Below are positions 43,644-52,484 of a DNA stretch of 64,000 nucleotides, piece after piece. The position numbers and the translations under genes were made by a program. The stretch's first letter is position 1, and the number at the start of each line of letters is the position of its first letter. Source of the DNA: Pollutimonas bauzanensis (GTDB lineage: Bacteria > Pseudomonadota > Gammaproteobacteria > Burkholderiales > Burkholderiaceae_B). Below the pieces are notes generated by a model. It ran no database searches and was not told the DNA's origin. It worked only from the letters and a program-made list of their open reading frames with translations. The stretch lies in assembly GCF_900129885.1 (NCBI RefSeq), contig NZ_FQXE01000002.1, positions 310,001 to 374,000 on the forward strand, given 5' to 3'.

Positions 43644-44090
43644 ATGAAAAAACTGCTCGCCATCGCCCTCTGTTCCTTGCCTGTCGCCCTGGCGCCGGCG
43701 GCATATGCCCAGGGCAGCAAAGGTCCTTCCGGTTCCGGCGCGGCCAATGCCGGCGCACAGTCCGGCTCCACCAGCCCGAGCGGCCTGGCGGGCAGCGCCG
43801 GCGCAAACGGCGCGGCCGGTGAGCGCGGACGCGCCGGCGGCAGCGGGGCTCGAACCGATACCGGCGGAACCGGCGGCGCGAGGGGCGGCAACGCCGACAG
43901 GAACCAGGCGCCCGCCCGGCCGGATGGCGCAGCCAGGAGGCCGGGAGCCACGCCTGGCGACGACAGCGCCGGCGCCGGCAACAACCGCTCCGCGAGCGGC
44001 GACAGCACGGGCAGTCCGGCCACCGGCGCGTCTGGCGGCTCGTCCGCCCCGGGAGCCGCGCCCGCAAGGTCCGGCGCCGGCGTGAAATAA
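43644..44090 (+). CDS. Secreted Gly/Ala/Ser-rich low-complexity protein
   Basis: A 148-residue protein with a clear signal peptide (MKKLLAIALCSLPVALAPAAYAQ, cleaved before GSKG). The mature part is almost only Gly, Ala, Ser, Pro, Arg and Thr, with no Cys and no fold signature. AGGAGA precedes the ATG. The mature part should be disordered in the periplasm or outside the cell. I do not recognise a family. Confidence 0.75.
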   Translation: MKKLLAIALCSLPVALAPAAYAQGSKGPSGSGAANAGAQSGSTSPSGLAGSAGANGAAGERGRAGGSGARTDTGGTGGARGGNADRNQAPARPDGAARRPGATPGDDSAGAGNNRSASGDSTGSPATGASGGSSAPGAAPARSGAGVK

Positions 44091-44255
44091 GCGGCGGATG
44101 GCGTCCGGGAGGAAGATCAGGCTGCCAGATCATCTCGCCGGCGAGATCGCCGTGTCGATGGCGGATCGAATGATGGAGCGCGGGCCGGGCGCGGACCTCG
44201 ATGCCGCGACCGCGGAAAAGGACAGGCGCCCCGGCGCCGCCGGGGCGCTGGGCGG

Positions 44256-44708
44256 TCAAGTGATTTGCAGCACCTTGGCGCCGCCGCCGTCCGCTTTCTT
44301 GGGCAGCGTCAGCTCCAGTATGCCGTCCTGGTAGCGGGCGGCCGCCCTGGCATCGTCGATGTCGTGCGCCAGGGTGAATCGACGCGTCTGCACGCCGTAG
44401 TAGCGCTCGCTGCGCAATACGGTTTCGCCTTGTTTTTCCTGGTTTTCCTGCCTGGTCTCGATGCGTATCGTAACGGCGTTTCCGTCGACGGTCACCTTGA
44501 CGTCTTCCTTCTTTGCGCCGGGCGCTTCAGCCTTGACGACATAAGCCTGATCGCTTTCGCTGACGTCCAGATTGATGCGCGGCACCGCCGCCTGCCCGGC
44601 CGAGGCGCCTCCCAGGGGGAAGTTTTTGAACATGTCTTCGAAATCGCGGAACGCGTCGAAACGGGCCAAGTCGCCGAAAGGATTGAACCTAGTCAGATTA
44701 TTTGCCAT
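44256..44708 (-). CDS. Hsp20/alpha-crystallin small heat shock protein
   Basis: A 150-residue small heat shock protein. The alpha-crystallin domain runs from PRINLDVSESDQAYVVKAEAPGAKKEDVKVTVDGNAVTIRIE to the conserved A-R-Y-Q-D-G-ILELTLPKK and the C-terminal I-x-I-like end (VLQIT). The N-terminus NPFGDLARFDAFRDFEDMF is usual. It binds unfolding proteins as an ATP-independent holdase in the cytoplasm. A short leader holds the ribosome-binding region; no heat-shock promoter is proved. Confidence 0.93.
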   Translation of the reverse strand: MANNLTRFNPFGDLARFDAFRDFEDMFKNFPLGGASAGQAAVPRINLDVSESDQAYVVKAEAPGAKKEDVKVTVDGNAVTIRIETRQENQEKQGETVLRSERYYGVQTRRFTLAHDIDDARAAARYQDGILELTLPKKADGGGAKVLQIT

Positions 44709-44859
44709 TTTTCAACCTCGCTATATGAATATTTCCATATTTACCGGGAGCGCCGGCGGGATCGGACCGGAACGCCGCCGCGCCCCCCGGGGCGGAAATG
44801 CTTACCCGCCCGTTGTACAAAATAGGGGCCGGCACAAAAAAAACAAGCCCCAAAACAAG

Positions 44860-44883
44860 CCCTGCGGCGTCGACGCCGCAGGG
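44860..44883 (-). terminator. Rho-independent terminator after the 52-residue ORF
   Basis: A perfect 24-base palindrome with stem CCCTGCGGCGTC is followed on the minus strand by two T-rich runs, the last of eight Ts. It ends transcription of the minus-strand ORF at 44886-45044. Confidence 0.75.
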
Positions 44884-44885
44884 GC

Positions 44886-45044
44886 TCAATGCATGCTGAT
44901 AGCCGCCGAATATGCGGCCCGCAGCACGGGCGGAAGGTTCTGCGGCTCGTCGGTATCGGGCTCCACCGGCAGGTCCGAAGGCTCCGAATCCGGCGGCACC
45001 GGTTCCGGATTGCGAGGTTCGGGGACTTGTTGAAAAGCGATCAT
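44886..45044 (-). CDS. Small Pro/Glu/Asp-rich protein (52 residues)
   Basis: The frame MIAFQQVPEPRNPEPVPPDS continues acidic and proline-rich, then ends with a short helix-like tail. GGAGCG lies upstream of the ATG and a strong terminator lies 3 bases after the stop, which support a real gene. No Cys and no signal peptide are seen. Function is unknown. Confidence 0.55.
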   Translation of the reverse strand: MIAFQQVPEPRNPEPVPPDSEPSDLPVEPDTDEPQNLPPVLRAAYSAAISMH

Positions 45045-45107
45045 TGGCGCGCTCCGTAAGAGTGAAAAAAATGACTGGCGCAAGCTTCAAACTTTAAACC
45101 TCAAGCT

Positions 45108-46442
45108 TCATTCAATGCCATCCGCCTGCCGCCGCTTCGCCATGGATTCCTGGCGGCGGCCCAGCCACAGGCCATTGGCGAGCCAGGCCAGGGACAGCGG
45201 CAAGGCGACCAGGGCCACACCCGCGGCCGACAGGCCGAGCGCGCCGAGCAGCGCATACGACCAGCTGCCGGCCTGGTCGCCCAGCCTGTAGATGACGGTA
45301 TCGATGACATTCTTGGCCTTGTATTTATCCTCGCGCGGCAGCACGGTGAACAGCAACTCCCGGGTGGGCCGGGCCAGGCCGAAATTGCCGACCCGGCGCA
45401 GCACCTGGAACGCCACCAGCACGGCTATGGTCGGGAAGGCCGCGAATACGCCAAAGCCCACGAGGGTCAAGGCCGGCAGGAAGGCGGCGGCGACGGCCAC
45501 GCCCAGCCAGCGCAGGATGCGCCCGGTCAGGAACAACTGGACTCCGAGGGTCAGTATATTGACGATCAGGTCCACCGTGGCGAAGAAGGCGGTCCGGGAG
45601 GCATTGTCCGGGAAGGCATCGCGCGCGATGGCCGCCTGCTCGAAATACAGGAAGGTCGAAGTGATGGTGTACAACAGGATATACAAGCCGATGTTCAGCA
45701 GATAGGGCGAGCGCAAGGTGTGGGTGATGCCCGCGAATATGCTGCCGCCGACGACCGCCTCCAGGCCGCCGTCCGCGGCGGCCGGATCGGCCGGATCCGC
45801 CGCGCGCGCCGGCGCCAGGGCCAGCACGCGCCATACGCAGGCAATCGCGATCACCAGCAAGGCGCCGGCCAGAACCAGGAGCATGGCGGTGGCCAGGTGG
45901 CGGGCCAGGAAGGCCGTTACGCCCGAACCGGCGATGGCCCCGACCGTCGCCGCCGCGGCCAGTGTGCCGAACAGGCGCTTGGCCTGGGCGGGGCTGAAAA
46001 CGTCCGTCATCAGCGCCCAGAATACCGAGACGACGAAAAGATTGAACACCGACAGCCAGATGAAGAAGGCCCGCCCTATCCAGACCTGCCAGCCCGCCCC
46101 GGCCAGCGCGAACAACACGCCGAACACCGCGATATTGCCGATGAAGAACAAATAGACCAGCGGAATGAAGCGGCGGCTGGGCAGCCTGCGCACCAGCGCG
46201 GCGTACAGCGGATTGGCCGCCAGCATGGCCAGCAGCGTGCCGGTGAACAGCCAGGGCAGGTTGTCCACGCCGCCGGCCACGCCCATCGTGTCGCGCAGCG
46301 GCCGCAAGGCGTAGTAGGCCGACATCAGGCAGAAAATGTACAGGCCCGCCCACCCCAGCAGCTTTGCCTCGCCGGGGCGCAGATCTATCGCGCCGGCCAG
46401 TTTCCGCCAGCCCGCGGCTGAAGAAGGGGGTGTCGTTGTCAC
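45108..46442 (-). CDS. NTP/NDP exchange-type MFS carrier (Npt1/TLC-like)
   Basis: A 444-residue, 12-helix carrier. The N-terminal YIFCLMSAYYALRPLRDTMGVAGG and the later SRTAFFATVDLIVNILTLGVQLFLTGRI and RRVGNFGLARPTRELLFTVLPREDKYKAKNVIDTVIYRLGDQ motifs are those of the TLC-related MFS subgroup found in free-living bacteria. Transport of nucleotides is known for obligate intracellular relatives; the substrate here is unknown. Its ATG overlaps the stop of the aldo/keto reductase gene (ATGA). Confidence 0.85.
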   Translation of the reverse strand: MTTTPPSSAAGWRKLAGAIDLRPGEAKLLGWAGLYIFCLMSAYYALRPLRDTMGVAGGVDNLPWLFTGTLLAMLAANPLYAALVRRLPSRRFIPLVYLFFIGNIAVFGVLFALAGAGWQVWIGRAFFIWLSVFNLFVVSVFWALMTDVFSPAQAKRLFGTLAAAATVGAIAGSGVTAFLARHLATAMLLVLAGALLVIAIACVWRVLALAPARAADPADPAAADGGLEAVVGGSIFAGITHTLRSPYLLNIGLYILLYTITSTFLYFEQAAIARDAFPDNASRTAFFATVDLIVNILTLGVQLFLTGRILRWLGVAVAAAFLPALTLVGFGVFAAFPTIAVLVAFQVLRRVGNFGLARPTRELLFTVLPREDKYKAKNVIDTVIYRLGDQAGSWSYALLGALGLSAAGVALVALPLSLAWLANGLWLGRRQESMAKRRQADGIE

Positions 46443-47359
46443 AGCGTGTCGATGAACGCTTCCATGCGCCGGCGCGCCGCTGCATCGGGCAGCCGGCCTG
46501 TCGCCGCGCCGGTATTGTCCGCCGCATAGCCGGGAGTGGCCGTGCCGGGGATCGCCACGGTGACCGCCTCATGGGAAATAATGTATTTGAGGAAGAACTG
46601 GGCCCAGCTGCGGGCGTCGAAGTCCGCCGCCCAGGCCGGCAGCTCGCGGCCCTGTACGGCCCGAAAGACGCTGCTGCGGCCGAAGGGCAGGTTGACCATG
46701 ACCGCCGCCCCGTGCTCCTGCGCCGCAGGCAGCACGCTGGACGCGGCGGCGCGGTTGTCCAGCGCATAGTCCACCTGGACGAAGTCCGGCTTCTCGCGCC
46801 GGATCAAGGCGGCGAGTTCGTCGTGCTGCGCGGAAAACGACGTGGTCAGGCCCACATAGCGTATGCGGCCGCCATCCTTGAGTTCGCGCAGGGTGGCCAG
46901 TTGCCGGTCCACATCCTGGAGGTTGTGGACCGCGATGAGATCGATGCGGCGGCTGCGCAGCTTGCGGAAAGACTGTTCGATCTGGGCCAGCCCGGCCTCG
47001 CGGCCCGTGCTGCTCACCTTGGTGGCCAGGAATAGCGAATCGCGCAGGGCCAGCGATTCCAGCAGGCCGCCAAGCACCTCTTCGGCGTTGCCGTATGACG
47101 GCGCGGTATCGATCACCTTGCCGCCGGCAGCCGCGAAAACGCGCAAGGTCTCGCGCAGCTGGGCCAGCGCGTCTTGCGCGGCCCCCTGGTAGCGGCGCGC
47201 CGTGCCCACGCCCACCGGAGGCAGGCGTTCCCCCGAGGAGGGGATGGTTTTGAATATAGGTTCGCCGGCGGCGGCGCGAGCCTGGCGCAAGCCCCCCGCT
47301 ATCGCCAATGCGGCGCTGGAACCGGCTGCCGCCAGCCATTCTCGACGGGTAAGACGCAT
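46439..47359 (-). CDS. Aldo/keto reductase with Tat signal
   Basis: A 306-residue TIM-barrel oxidoreductase. The N-terminus MRLTRREWLAAAGSSAALAI carries a twin-arginine signal (TRREWL), so it is probably exported folded to the periplasm. The catalytic tetrad is visible: Asp and Tyr in DTAPSYGNAEE, Lys in FLATKVSST and His in IAVHNLQD. AGGAGC precedes the ATG. Periplasmic AKRs are uncommon, since NADPH is cytosolic; the substrate is unknown. Confidence 0.87.
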   Translation of the reverse strand: MRLTRREWLAAAGSSAALAIAGGLRQARAAAGEPIFKTIPSSGERLPPVGVGTARRYQGAAQDALAQLRETLRVFAAAGGKVIDTAPSYGNAEEVLGGLLESLALRDSLFLATKVSSTGREAGLAQIEQSFRKLRSRRIDLIAVHNLQDVDRQLATLRELKDGGRIRYVGLTTSFSAQHDELAALIRREKPDFVQVDYALDNRAAASSVLPAAQEHGAAVMVNLPFGRSSVFRAVQGRELPAWAADFDARSWAQFFLKYIISHEAVTVAIPGTATPGYAADNTGAATGRLPDAAARRRMEAFIDTL

Positions 47360-47655
47360 ATGCAGCTCCTGTCATGATGATGCCTGCCTCTGGCCAGATT
47401 GTCTGCGATCATGCGGGGATGCGCAATGGCCGGGTATGCGAAAGCTCAATTCCGGCCGGAAAATAGCCTCGCGCGCTCATGGCCGCTGAAACATGGCCAG
47501 ACAAGAAAGCTTCATGTATTAAATGAATAAACCTCAACTTAGCGTGAAAAAATACCAACAAAATCAGGCATAAAACCATATGGGCTGATTTACCGCCTAA
47601 AAACGACATGAAGCAGGTATCATCTTACGACTCTCGATTCACCTGGATACGCATC

Positions 47656-48687
47656 ATGCCCGTACTTCTACCCACGACCCTGGTCGGCTCCTACACCCAA
47701 CCCGACTGGCTGATCGACCGCGCCAAGCTGGGCGGGCGTTTTCCTCCACGCGTCCGGGCCCGGGAACTCTGGCGCGTGGCGCCCGAATGGCTGGAGCAGG
47801 CGCAGGACGACGCGACGCTGCTTGCCATCCACGACCAGGAACAGGCCGGGGTGGACATACTGAGCGATGGCGAAGCGCGCCGCGAAAGCTATTCCAATCG
47901 TTTCGCCACGGCCCTGGAGGGCGTAGACATCGACAACCCCGGCGTGGCGCTCGATCGCAGCGGCCATCCCAATCCGGTGCCGCGCATCGTCGGCAAGATC
48001 CGGCGCATGCATTCGGTGCAGGTGCGCGATATCGAGTTTCTTCGCGCCCACACCGACCGCCAGATCAAGATCACGGTGCCAGGCCCCTTCACCATGGCGC
48101 AACAGGCGCAGAACGATTTCTACAAATCGGAAGAAGAGATGGCCTACGACTATGCCGCTGCCGTCAACGAAGAGATCAAGGATCTGTTCGCCACGGGCGC
48201 CGATGTCGTCCAGATCGACGAGCCCTATCTGCAGGCCCGCTCCGAAAAAGCGCGCGAATACGGCGTGCGCACGCTGAACCGCGCCCTGGAAGGCGTTACC
48301 GGCACCACGGCGGTGCATATCTGCTTTGGCTACGCCGCCATCATCCATGAGCGCCCCGCCGGGTATTCCTTCCTGGCGGAACTGGAAGACTGCCTGGCCG
48401 ACCAGATATCGGTGGAAACCGCGCAGTCGAACCTGGACTGCGCCATTCTGGAAAAACTTCCGTCCAAGACCATCATGCTGGGCGTCCTGGACTTGTCCAC
48501 GCAGGATATCGAAAGCCCTGAACTCGTGGCTCAGCGCATCCGCCGCGCCCTGCCCCACGTGGCGGCCGAACGCCTGGTGATCGCGCCCGATTGCGGCCTG
48601 AAATACCTGCCGCGCGATGTCGCCTACGGCAAGATGAAGGCCATGGTCGACGGCGCGCGCATCGTTCGCGCCGAACTGTCCCGCTAG
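47656..48687 (+). CDS. MetE-like cobalamin-independent methyltransferase (C-terminal domain only)
   Basis: A 343-residue protein equal to the catalytic half of MetE. Zinc ligands are present: His and Cys in VHICFGYA, a Glu downstream and Cys in VIAPDCGLKYLPRD. The N-terminal MetE domain is missing, as in archaeal and alternative methionine synthases. The start MPVLLPTTLVGSYTQPDWL matches homologues; the longer frame adds only 16 residues. It transfers a methyl group to a thiol, perhaps homocysteine, or acts in another C-S reaction. Confidence 0.88.
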   Translation: MPVLLPTTLVGSYTQPDWLIDRAKLGGRFPPRVRARELWRVAPEWLEQAQDDATLLAIHDQEQAGVDILSDGEARRESYSNRFATALEGVDIDNPGVALDRSGHPNPVPRIVGKIRRMHSVQVRDIEFLRAHTDRQIKITVPGPFTMAQQAQNDFYKSEEEMAYDYAAAVNEEIKDLFATGADVVQIDEPYLQARSEKAREYGVRTLNRALEGVTGTTAVHICFGYAAIIHERPAGYSFLAELEDCLADQISVETAQSNLDCAILEKLPSKTIMLGVLDLSTQDIESPELVAQRIRRALPHVAAERLVIAPDCGLKYLPRDVAYGKMKAMVDGARIVRAELSR

Positions 48688-48735
48688 CCATTTTCCGCAA
48701 CCGCCGAACCACTCAACTTTCGCCTTCGCCACCCC

Positions 48736-49692
48736 ATGACCAAACTACTCGCCATCGCACTGTCGGCCTTCTTCATTCAAGGCGCGGCCGCGCAAGACTT
48801 TCCCACGCGCCCGATCACCATCGTCGTGCCGGTGCCGCCGGGCGGCATCGTGGACATGGCCGCGCGCCTGGCCAGCGAACCGCTGACCCAGGCCCTGCAC
48901 CAATCGGTGGTCGTCGACAACCGCACTGGCGCAAGCGGCAACATTGCCTATGGCTACGTCGCCCAGGCCGCGCACGACGGCTATACCCTGCTGGCTTCGT
49001 ACTCCATGTACCACGCCGGCAACCCGTCGCTGTTTACCGACATGCGCTGGAACGCCAAGTCCTTCTCGCCGGTCGCCATGGTGGCGGTGGCGCCGCATGT
49101 CGTGGTGGTTCATCCCTCCCTGCCCGTGCATTCGCTGAAGGAACTGGTCGCCTACGCCAAGGCCCACCCCGGCGAGGTCAACTATGCGTCCCAGGGCAGC
49201 GGCTCGGTGCCGCATGTGGGCACCGAGTTGCTCAAGCAGATGACCGCCACCGATATGGTGCATGTGCCCTACAAGGGATCGGGGCCGGCCATCCAGGACG
49301 TGCTGTCGGGCCGCGTGCAATTGTTCATCACCACCCCGCCTTCGGTCATCGGCCATATCCAGCAAGGCAAGCTGCGCGCCATCGCCGTGGCCAGCGCATC
49401 GCGCCACCCCATGCTGCCCGACGTGCCGACGTCGGCCGAGCAGGGGTTCGCCAACTTCGAGCTGGATGCGTGGGTATCCCTGTTCGCTCCGGCCGGGACT
49501 CCGCAAGCCGTCATCGACAAACTCGCCGGGGCGCTGGAAATCGGCCTGGCAAAGCCTGAAACCATAGAGAAAGCCCGGGCCGCCGGCATCGAAGTGCGCT
49601 ACCAGTCGCCGCAAGAACTCGGCAAAACCGTCGAGGCGGATACCAAGCACTGGTCGGCGGTCATCAAGTCGGCCGGCATAGTCGCTAACTAG
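48736..49692 (+). CDS. Bug-family tripartite tricarboxylate receptor (TctC type)
   Basis: A 318-residue periplasmic receptor with a signal peptide (LLAIALSAFFIQGAAAQ, cleaved before DFPTRP). The Bug motifs are FPTRPITIVVPVPPGGIVDMAARL, VVVDNRTGASGNIAYGYVAQAAHDGYTLL, PYKGSGPAIQDVLSGRVQLF and RATPC-like RHPMLPDVPTSAEQG. It binds small carboxylates. It lies 48 bases after the MetE-like gene. Its TAG stop is inside the left end of the MITE-like element, so the end of the protein may have been set by that insertion. Confidence 0.92.
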   Translation: MTKLLAIALSAFFIQGAAAQDFPTRPITIVVPVPPGGIVDMAARLASEPLTQALHQSVVVDNRTGASGNIAYGYVAQAAHDGYTLLASYSMYHAGNPSLFTDMRWNAKSFSPVAMVAVAPHVVVVHPSLPVHSLKELVAYAKAHPGEVNYASQGSGSVPHVGTELLKQMTATDMVHVPYKGSGPAIQDVLSGRVQLFITTPPSVIGHIQQGKLRAIAVASASRHPMLPDVPTSAEQGFANFELDAWVSLFAPAGTPQAVIDKLAGALEIGLAKPETIEKARAAGIEVRYQSPQELGKTVEADTKHWSAVIKSAGIVAN

Positions 49693-49854
49693 TGTCCTGT
49701 TTGCTTAGTTCGTGCACTCACATTCGGATGCATGGGCTTGTCAGACAAGGCGCAAACTGCAGCGATAGCAATGGCTATCGCGAGGATTTGCAACGCAGTA
49801 TGGCGAGCCCGGGCGCCGAAGGTGAGTATTTGAATTAGCCAAACAGGACACTAG
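49689..49854. mobile_element. MITE-like element with 15-bp terminal inverted repeats
   Basis: A 166-base unit is bounded by perfect inverted repeats CTAGTGTCCTGTTTG and CAAACAGGACACTAG. The CTAG at each edge may be a target duplication. Inside is a hairpin GCGATAG-CTATCGC (49762-49781) and no ORF. No transposase is encoded, so a related insertion sequence elsewhere would have to mobilise it. Confidence 0.7.
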
Positions 49855-49878
49855 GCTGCGCCGGCTTGCGGCGCCGGC

Positions 49879-50556
49879 CTAGGAATGGAACACGACGAAT
49901 TCGTCGAGGTCGATGCGGGGCGGCCTGAACTGGTTCGCCGGGCAGCTGCTGTCCTCGTAGCCCATGGAAATCGCGCAGATCACCGTCTGGTCATCGCCTA
50001 TGCCCAGGAGCCGCTTGACGATGCCGGGGTAATTGGCGATGGCCGCCTGCGGGCAGGTATGCAGGCCGCAACCCCGCGCCGACACCATGATGTTCTGCAG
50101 AAACATGCCGTAATCCAGCCAGCTGCCCTGCCGCAGGTCTTTGTCTATCGCAAAGACCAGCACGACCGGCGCGCCGAAGAAAGCGTAGTTTCTTCCGTGC
50201 TGCGCGGCGGATGCCTGCCGGTCGCCCTTTTGTATGCCCAGGGTTTCATACAGCCCCCATCCCGTTGCGCGGCGGCGCTCGATATACGGGCTGCGCCATT
50301 GCACCGGATAGTATTCATATTCGCGCGCTTCGGGCAGCTTCTGGCGGTGCGCGTCGAGCAGCAGGCGGGACAGCTCGTCGCGCTTGGGGCCCATGACGAC
50401 ATGCACATTCCATGGCTGGATATTGCTGCCGCTGGGCGCGTACGAGGCGGTGGCCAGGATCTTGCTGATCAGCTCGACGCTTACAGGATCAGGCAAGAAG
50501 CCGCGCACGCTGCGGCGCGATGTGATCGCGCCGGCGACTATGTCGAATTCATCCAT
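49879..50556 (-). CDS. Nitroreductase-family flavoprotein
   Basis: A 225-residue FMN-dependent reductase. The motifs TSRRSVRGFLPDPV, SYAPSGSNIQPWNVHVV and GSWLDYGMFLQNIMVSARGCGLHTCPQAA fit the nitroreductase fold and its FMN contacts; the C-terminal ICAISMGYED is also typical. It reduces nitro groups or quinones with NAD(P)H. GAGGAAGC precedes the ATG of MDEFD. The gene is convergent with the Bug receptor across the MITE-like element. Confidence 0.9.
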   Translation of the reverse strand: MDEFDIVAGAITSRRSVRGFLPDPVSVELISKILATASYAPSGSNIQPWNVHVVMGPKRDELSRLLLDAHRQKLPEAREYEYYPVQWRSPYIERRRATGWGLYETLGIQKGDRQASAAQHGRNYAFFGAPVVLVFAIDKDLRQGSWLDYGMFLQNIMVSARGCGLHTCPQAAIANYPGIVKRLLGIGDDQTVICAISMGYEDSSCPANQFRPPRIDLDEFVVFHS

Positions 50557-50656
50557 GCTTTGCTTCCTCGGTGGACGGTGGTAGGGCAAGAGGCTATTCT
50601 AAACGAGCGCCGATACCATCGGACGCCAGGCAAGCCCGGAAACCAAGGAGCCAATA

Positions 50657-51097
50657 ATGAGCGATTCCCTACATGTCGTCTGTCCCCATTGCGATACCGT
50701 GAACCGGATTCCCAAGGCCAGGCTGGGCGACCAGCCCACCTGCGGCAAGTGCGGGAAAGACATGTTCCTGGGCCAGCCCCTGGAGCTCAGCGGCAAGAAT
50801 TTTCCGCAGCATATTTCGCGCAACGACATCCCCGTGCTCGTGGATTTCTGGGCGCCGTGGTGCGGCCCCTGCCTGAGCATGGCGCCGGCCTATGCGCAGG
50901 CCGCTCAGCAGCTGGAACCCAATCTGCGCGTCGCCAAACTGAATACCGAAGAGGCCCAGGAACTTGCGGCCGGCTACGCCATACGCAGCATTCCCACCCT
51001 GGCGCTATTCAAGGGAGGACGCGAAGTGGCGCGCCAGGCGGGCGCGATGAGCGCGGCGGGCATCCTGGCGTGGGTCCAGGGGCATGCCGGCGCCTGA
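50657..51097 (+). CDS. trxC: Thioredoxin 2 (zinc-binding)
   Basis: A 146-residue TrxC. The N-terminal zinc domain has paired CxxC motifs (VCPHCDTVNR and TCGKCGKDMF), and the thioredoxin domain has FWAPWCGPCLSMAP with the WCGPC site and the cis-Pro loop SIPTLALFKGG. It reduces protein disulfides in the cytosol, mainly under oxidative stress. AAGGAGCC lies before the ATG. It converges on the sensor kinase gene with a 13-base gap. Confidence 0.95.
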   Translation: MSDSLHVVCPHCDTVNRIPKARLGDQPTCGKCGKDMFLGQPLELSGKNFPQHISRNDIPVLVDFWAPWCGPCLSMAPAYAQAAQQLEPNLRVAKLNTEEAQELAAGYAIRSIPTLALFKGGREVARQAGAMSAAGILAWVQGHAGA

Positions 51098-51110
51098 CGC
51101 CGCGCCGGCC

Positions 51111-52484
51111 CTATGCCGATCGCACGCTCAGGCCTATGGTCGTAATGCCGTCCGCGCTGGAGGCGAAGACGTCGCCGCCATGCATGCTGGCAATGGCCTT
51201 GACGATGGCCAGGCCCAGGCCGTGGCCCTGGATTTTGCCGTTATGGCGCGCCGCGTCGACACGGAAGAAGCGGTCGAACAGCAGCGGCAGATGGTTTTGC
51301 GCGATCGGCTCGCCGGGGTTGCACACCGCCACCCGGACCAGGGACTGCCGCTGCTCGATGGTGACGCGGATGCGCGCGCCCGGGCGCGAATGCTCGATGG
51401 CGTTTTGCAGCAGGTTGGCCATGGCCCGGCGAAACAGGGCGGTTTCTATCATGGCCTCGGCCGCGATATCGCCGTCGATGCTGATGGTCTCGTGGCTTTC
51501 GTCCAGTATGAACTCCAGGAACTCGATGGTTTTCGCCACTTCCGCCGCAATCGAGCTCTGCACCCGGCCGGTCGCGGCTTCGCCCTGGTCGGCGCGCGCC
51601 AGGAACAGCATGTCGTTGACGATGCTGCGCAGGCGTTCGAGGTCCTCCAGGTTGGATTGCAGCACTTCCTGGAACTGCGGCGCCGTTCTTTGGCGCGACA
51701 GGGCGACCTGGGTTTCGCCTATCAGATTGGTCAAGGGCGTGCGCAGCTCGTGGGCCACGTCGGCATTGAAGGCCTCCAGCTGCTTGTAGGCGGCCTCCAG
51801 CCGGCCCAGCGCGCCGTTGAACGCCGTGGCCAGGTCGGACAGCTCCGCGGGCAGCGACGAGCTTTGCAGGCGCTGCGACAGCGTCCTGGCGCTCAGGGTC
51901 TGCGCTTCGCCCGAGAGCCGGCTCAAGGGCCGCAGGCCCAGCCGGGCGATCCAGTAGCCCAGCACGGCGACCAGCAGCACCGCGCCCAGCGACAAAGCCA
52001 GCAGCGCGGTCAGGAAAGTCTGCAGCGTATGCACATAGGGCATGGAGTCTATGCCCACGGTGAGCGTTATTGCCGGCCGGTCCTGGTAGGCGTCGATAGT
52101 CCTGGTCAGCGTGTACAGCGGATAGTCGTGCCGCGGCAGGGCCAGCGTGCCGACGCCGTCGCTGGCCGGCTTGATGGCGGCGATCCTGGCCAGGTCGTCG
52201 CCGTAGCGGTAGCGCGGGTCCGCGCTGTCGGCCCAGAAGTGCATGCTGGCATTGGCCAGCGACAGCGTGTCCATCTTGGTCTGCGCGTGCGACCAGCGTT
52301 CGGGGGTCCCGGCGCGCTTGATCATGTATTCCATGTCGCGGTAGGCGGTCTGCAATTCCGCGTGCTCGTGGCGCGCCAGCTCGCGCTGCAGGACTCCATA
52401 CAGCGCGGCGCCTATCAGCGAGAACGCCAGCAGGGTGGCCAGCGCGAACATGGTCACCAGCCGCAGGGTGATGGAGCGCTTCAT
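51111..52484 (-). CDS. Heavy-metal-type sensor histidine kinase (CusS-like)
   Basis: A 457-residue membrane kinase. Two helices flank a periplasmic sensor of about 130 residues, followed by HAMP, the H-box ADVAHELRTPLTNLIGETQVAL, N-box LLQNAIEHSRPG and G-boxes GHGLGLAIVKAIASMHGG. Its ATG overlaps the response regulator stop. The family senses Cu, Ag or Zn in the periplasm. It is the last gene of the efflux operon, so it likely controls that pump. Confidence 0.92.
   Translation of the reverse strand: MKRSITLRLVTMFALATLLAFSLIGAALYGVLQRELARHEHAELQTAYRDMEYMIKRAGTPERWSHAQTKMDTLSLANASMHFWADSADPRYRYGDDLARIAAIKPASDGVGTLALPRHDYPLYTLTRTIDAYQDRPAITLTVGIDSMPYVHTLQTFLTALLALSLGAVLLVAVLGYWIARLGLRPLSRLSGEAQTLSARTLSQRLQSSSLPAELSDLATAFNGALGRLEAAYKQLEAFNADVAHELRTPLTNLIGETQVALSRQRTAPQFQEVLQSNLEDLERLRSIVNDMLFLARADQGEAATGRVQSSIAAEVAKTIEFLEFILDESHETISIDGDIAAEAMIETALFRRAMANLLQNAIEHSRPGARIRVTIEQRQSLVRVAVCNPGEPIAQNHLPLLFDRFFRVDAARHNGKIQGHGLGLAIVKAIASMHGGDVFASSADGITTIGLSVRSA

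Noticed and set aside
44098-44334. 78-residue plus-strand ORF next to the Hsp20 gene
   Set aside because: It overlaps the Hsp20 gene end antisense, has a weak start context and no family match.
49885-51789. 634-residue plus-strand ORF spanning nitroreductase, trxC and kinase genes
   Set aside because: It runs antisense to two genes and out of frame over trxC. High GC leaves long open antisense frames; there is no domain support.
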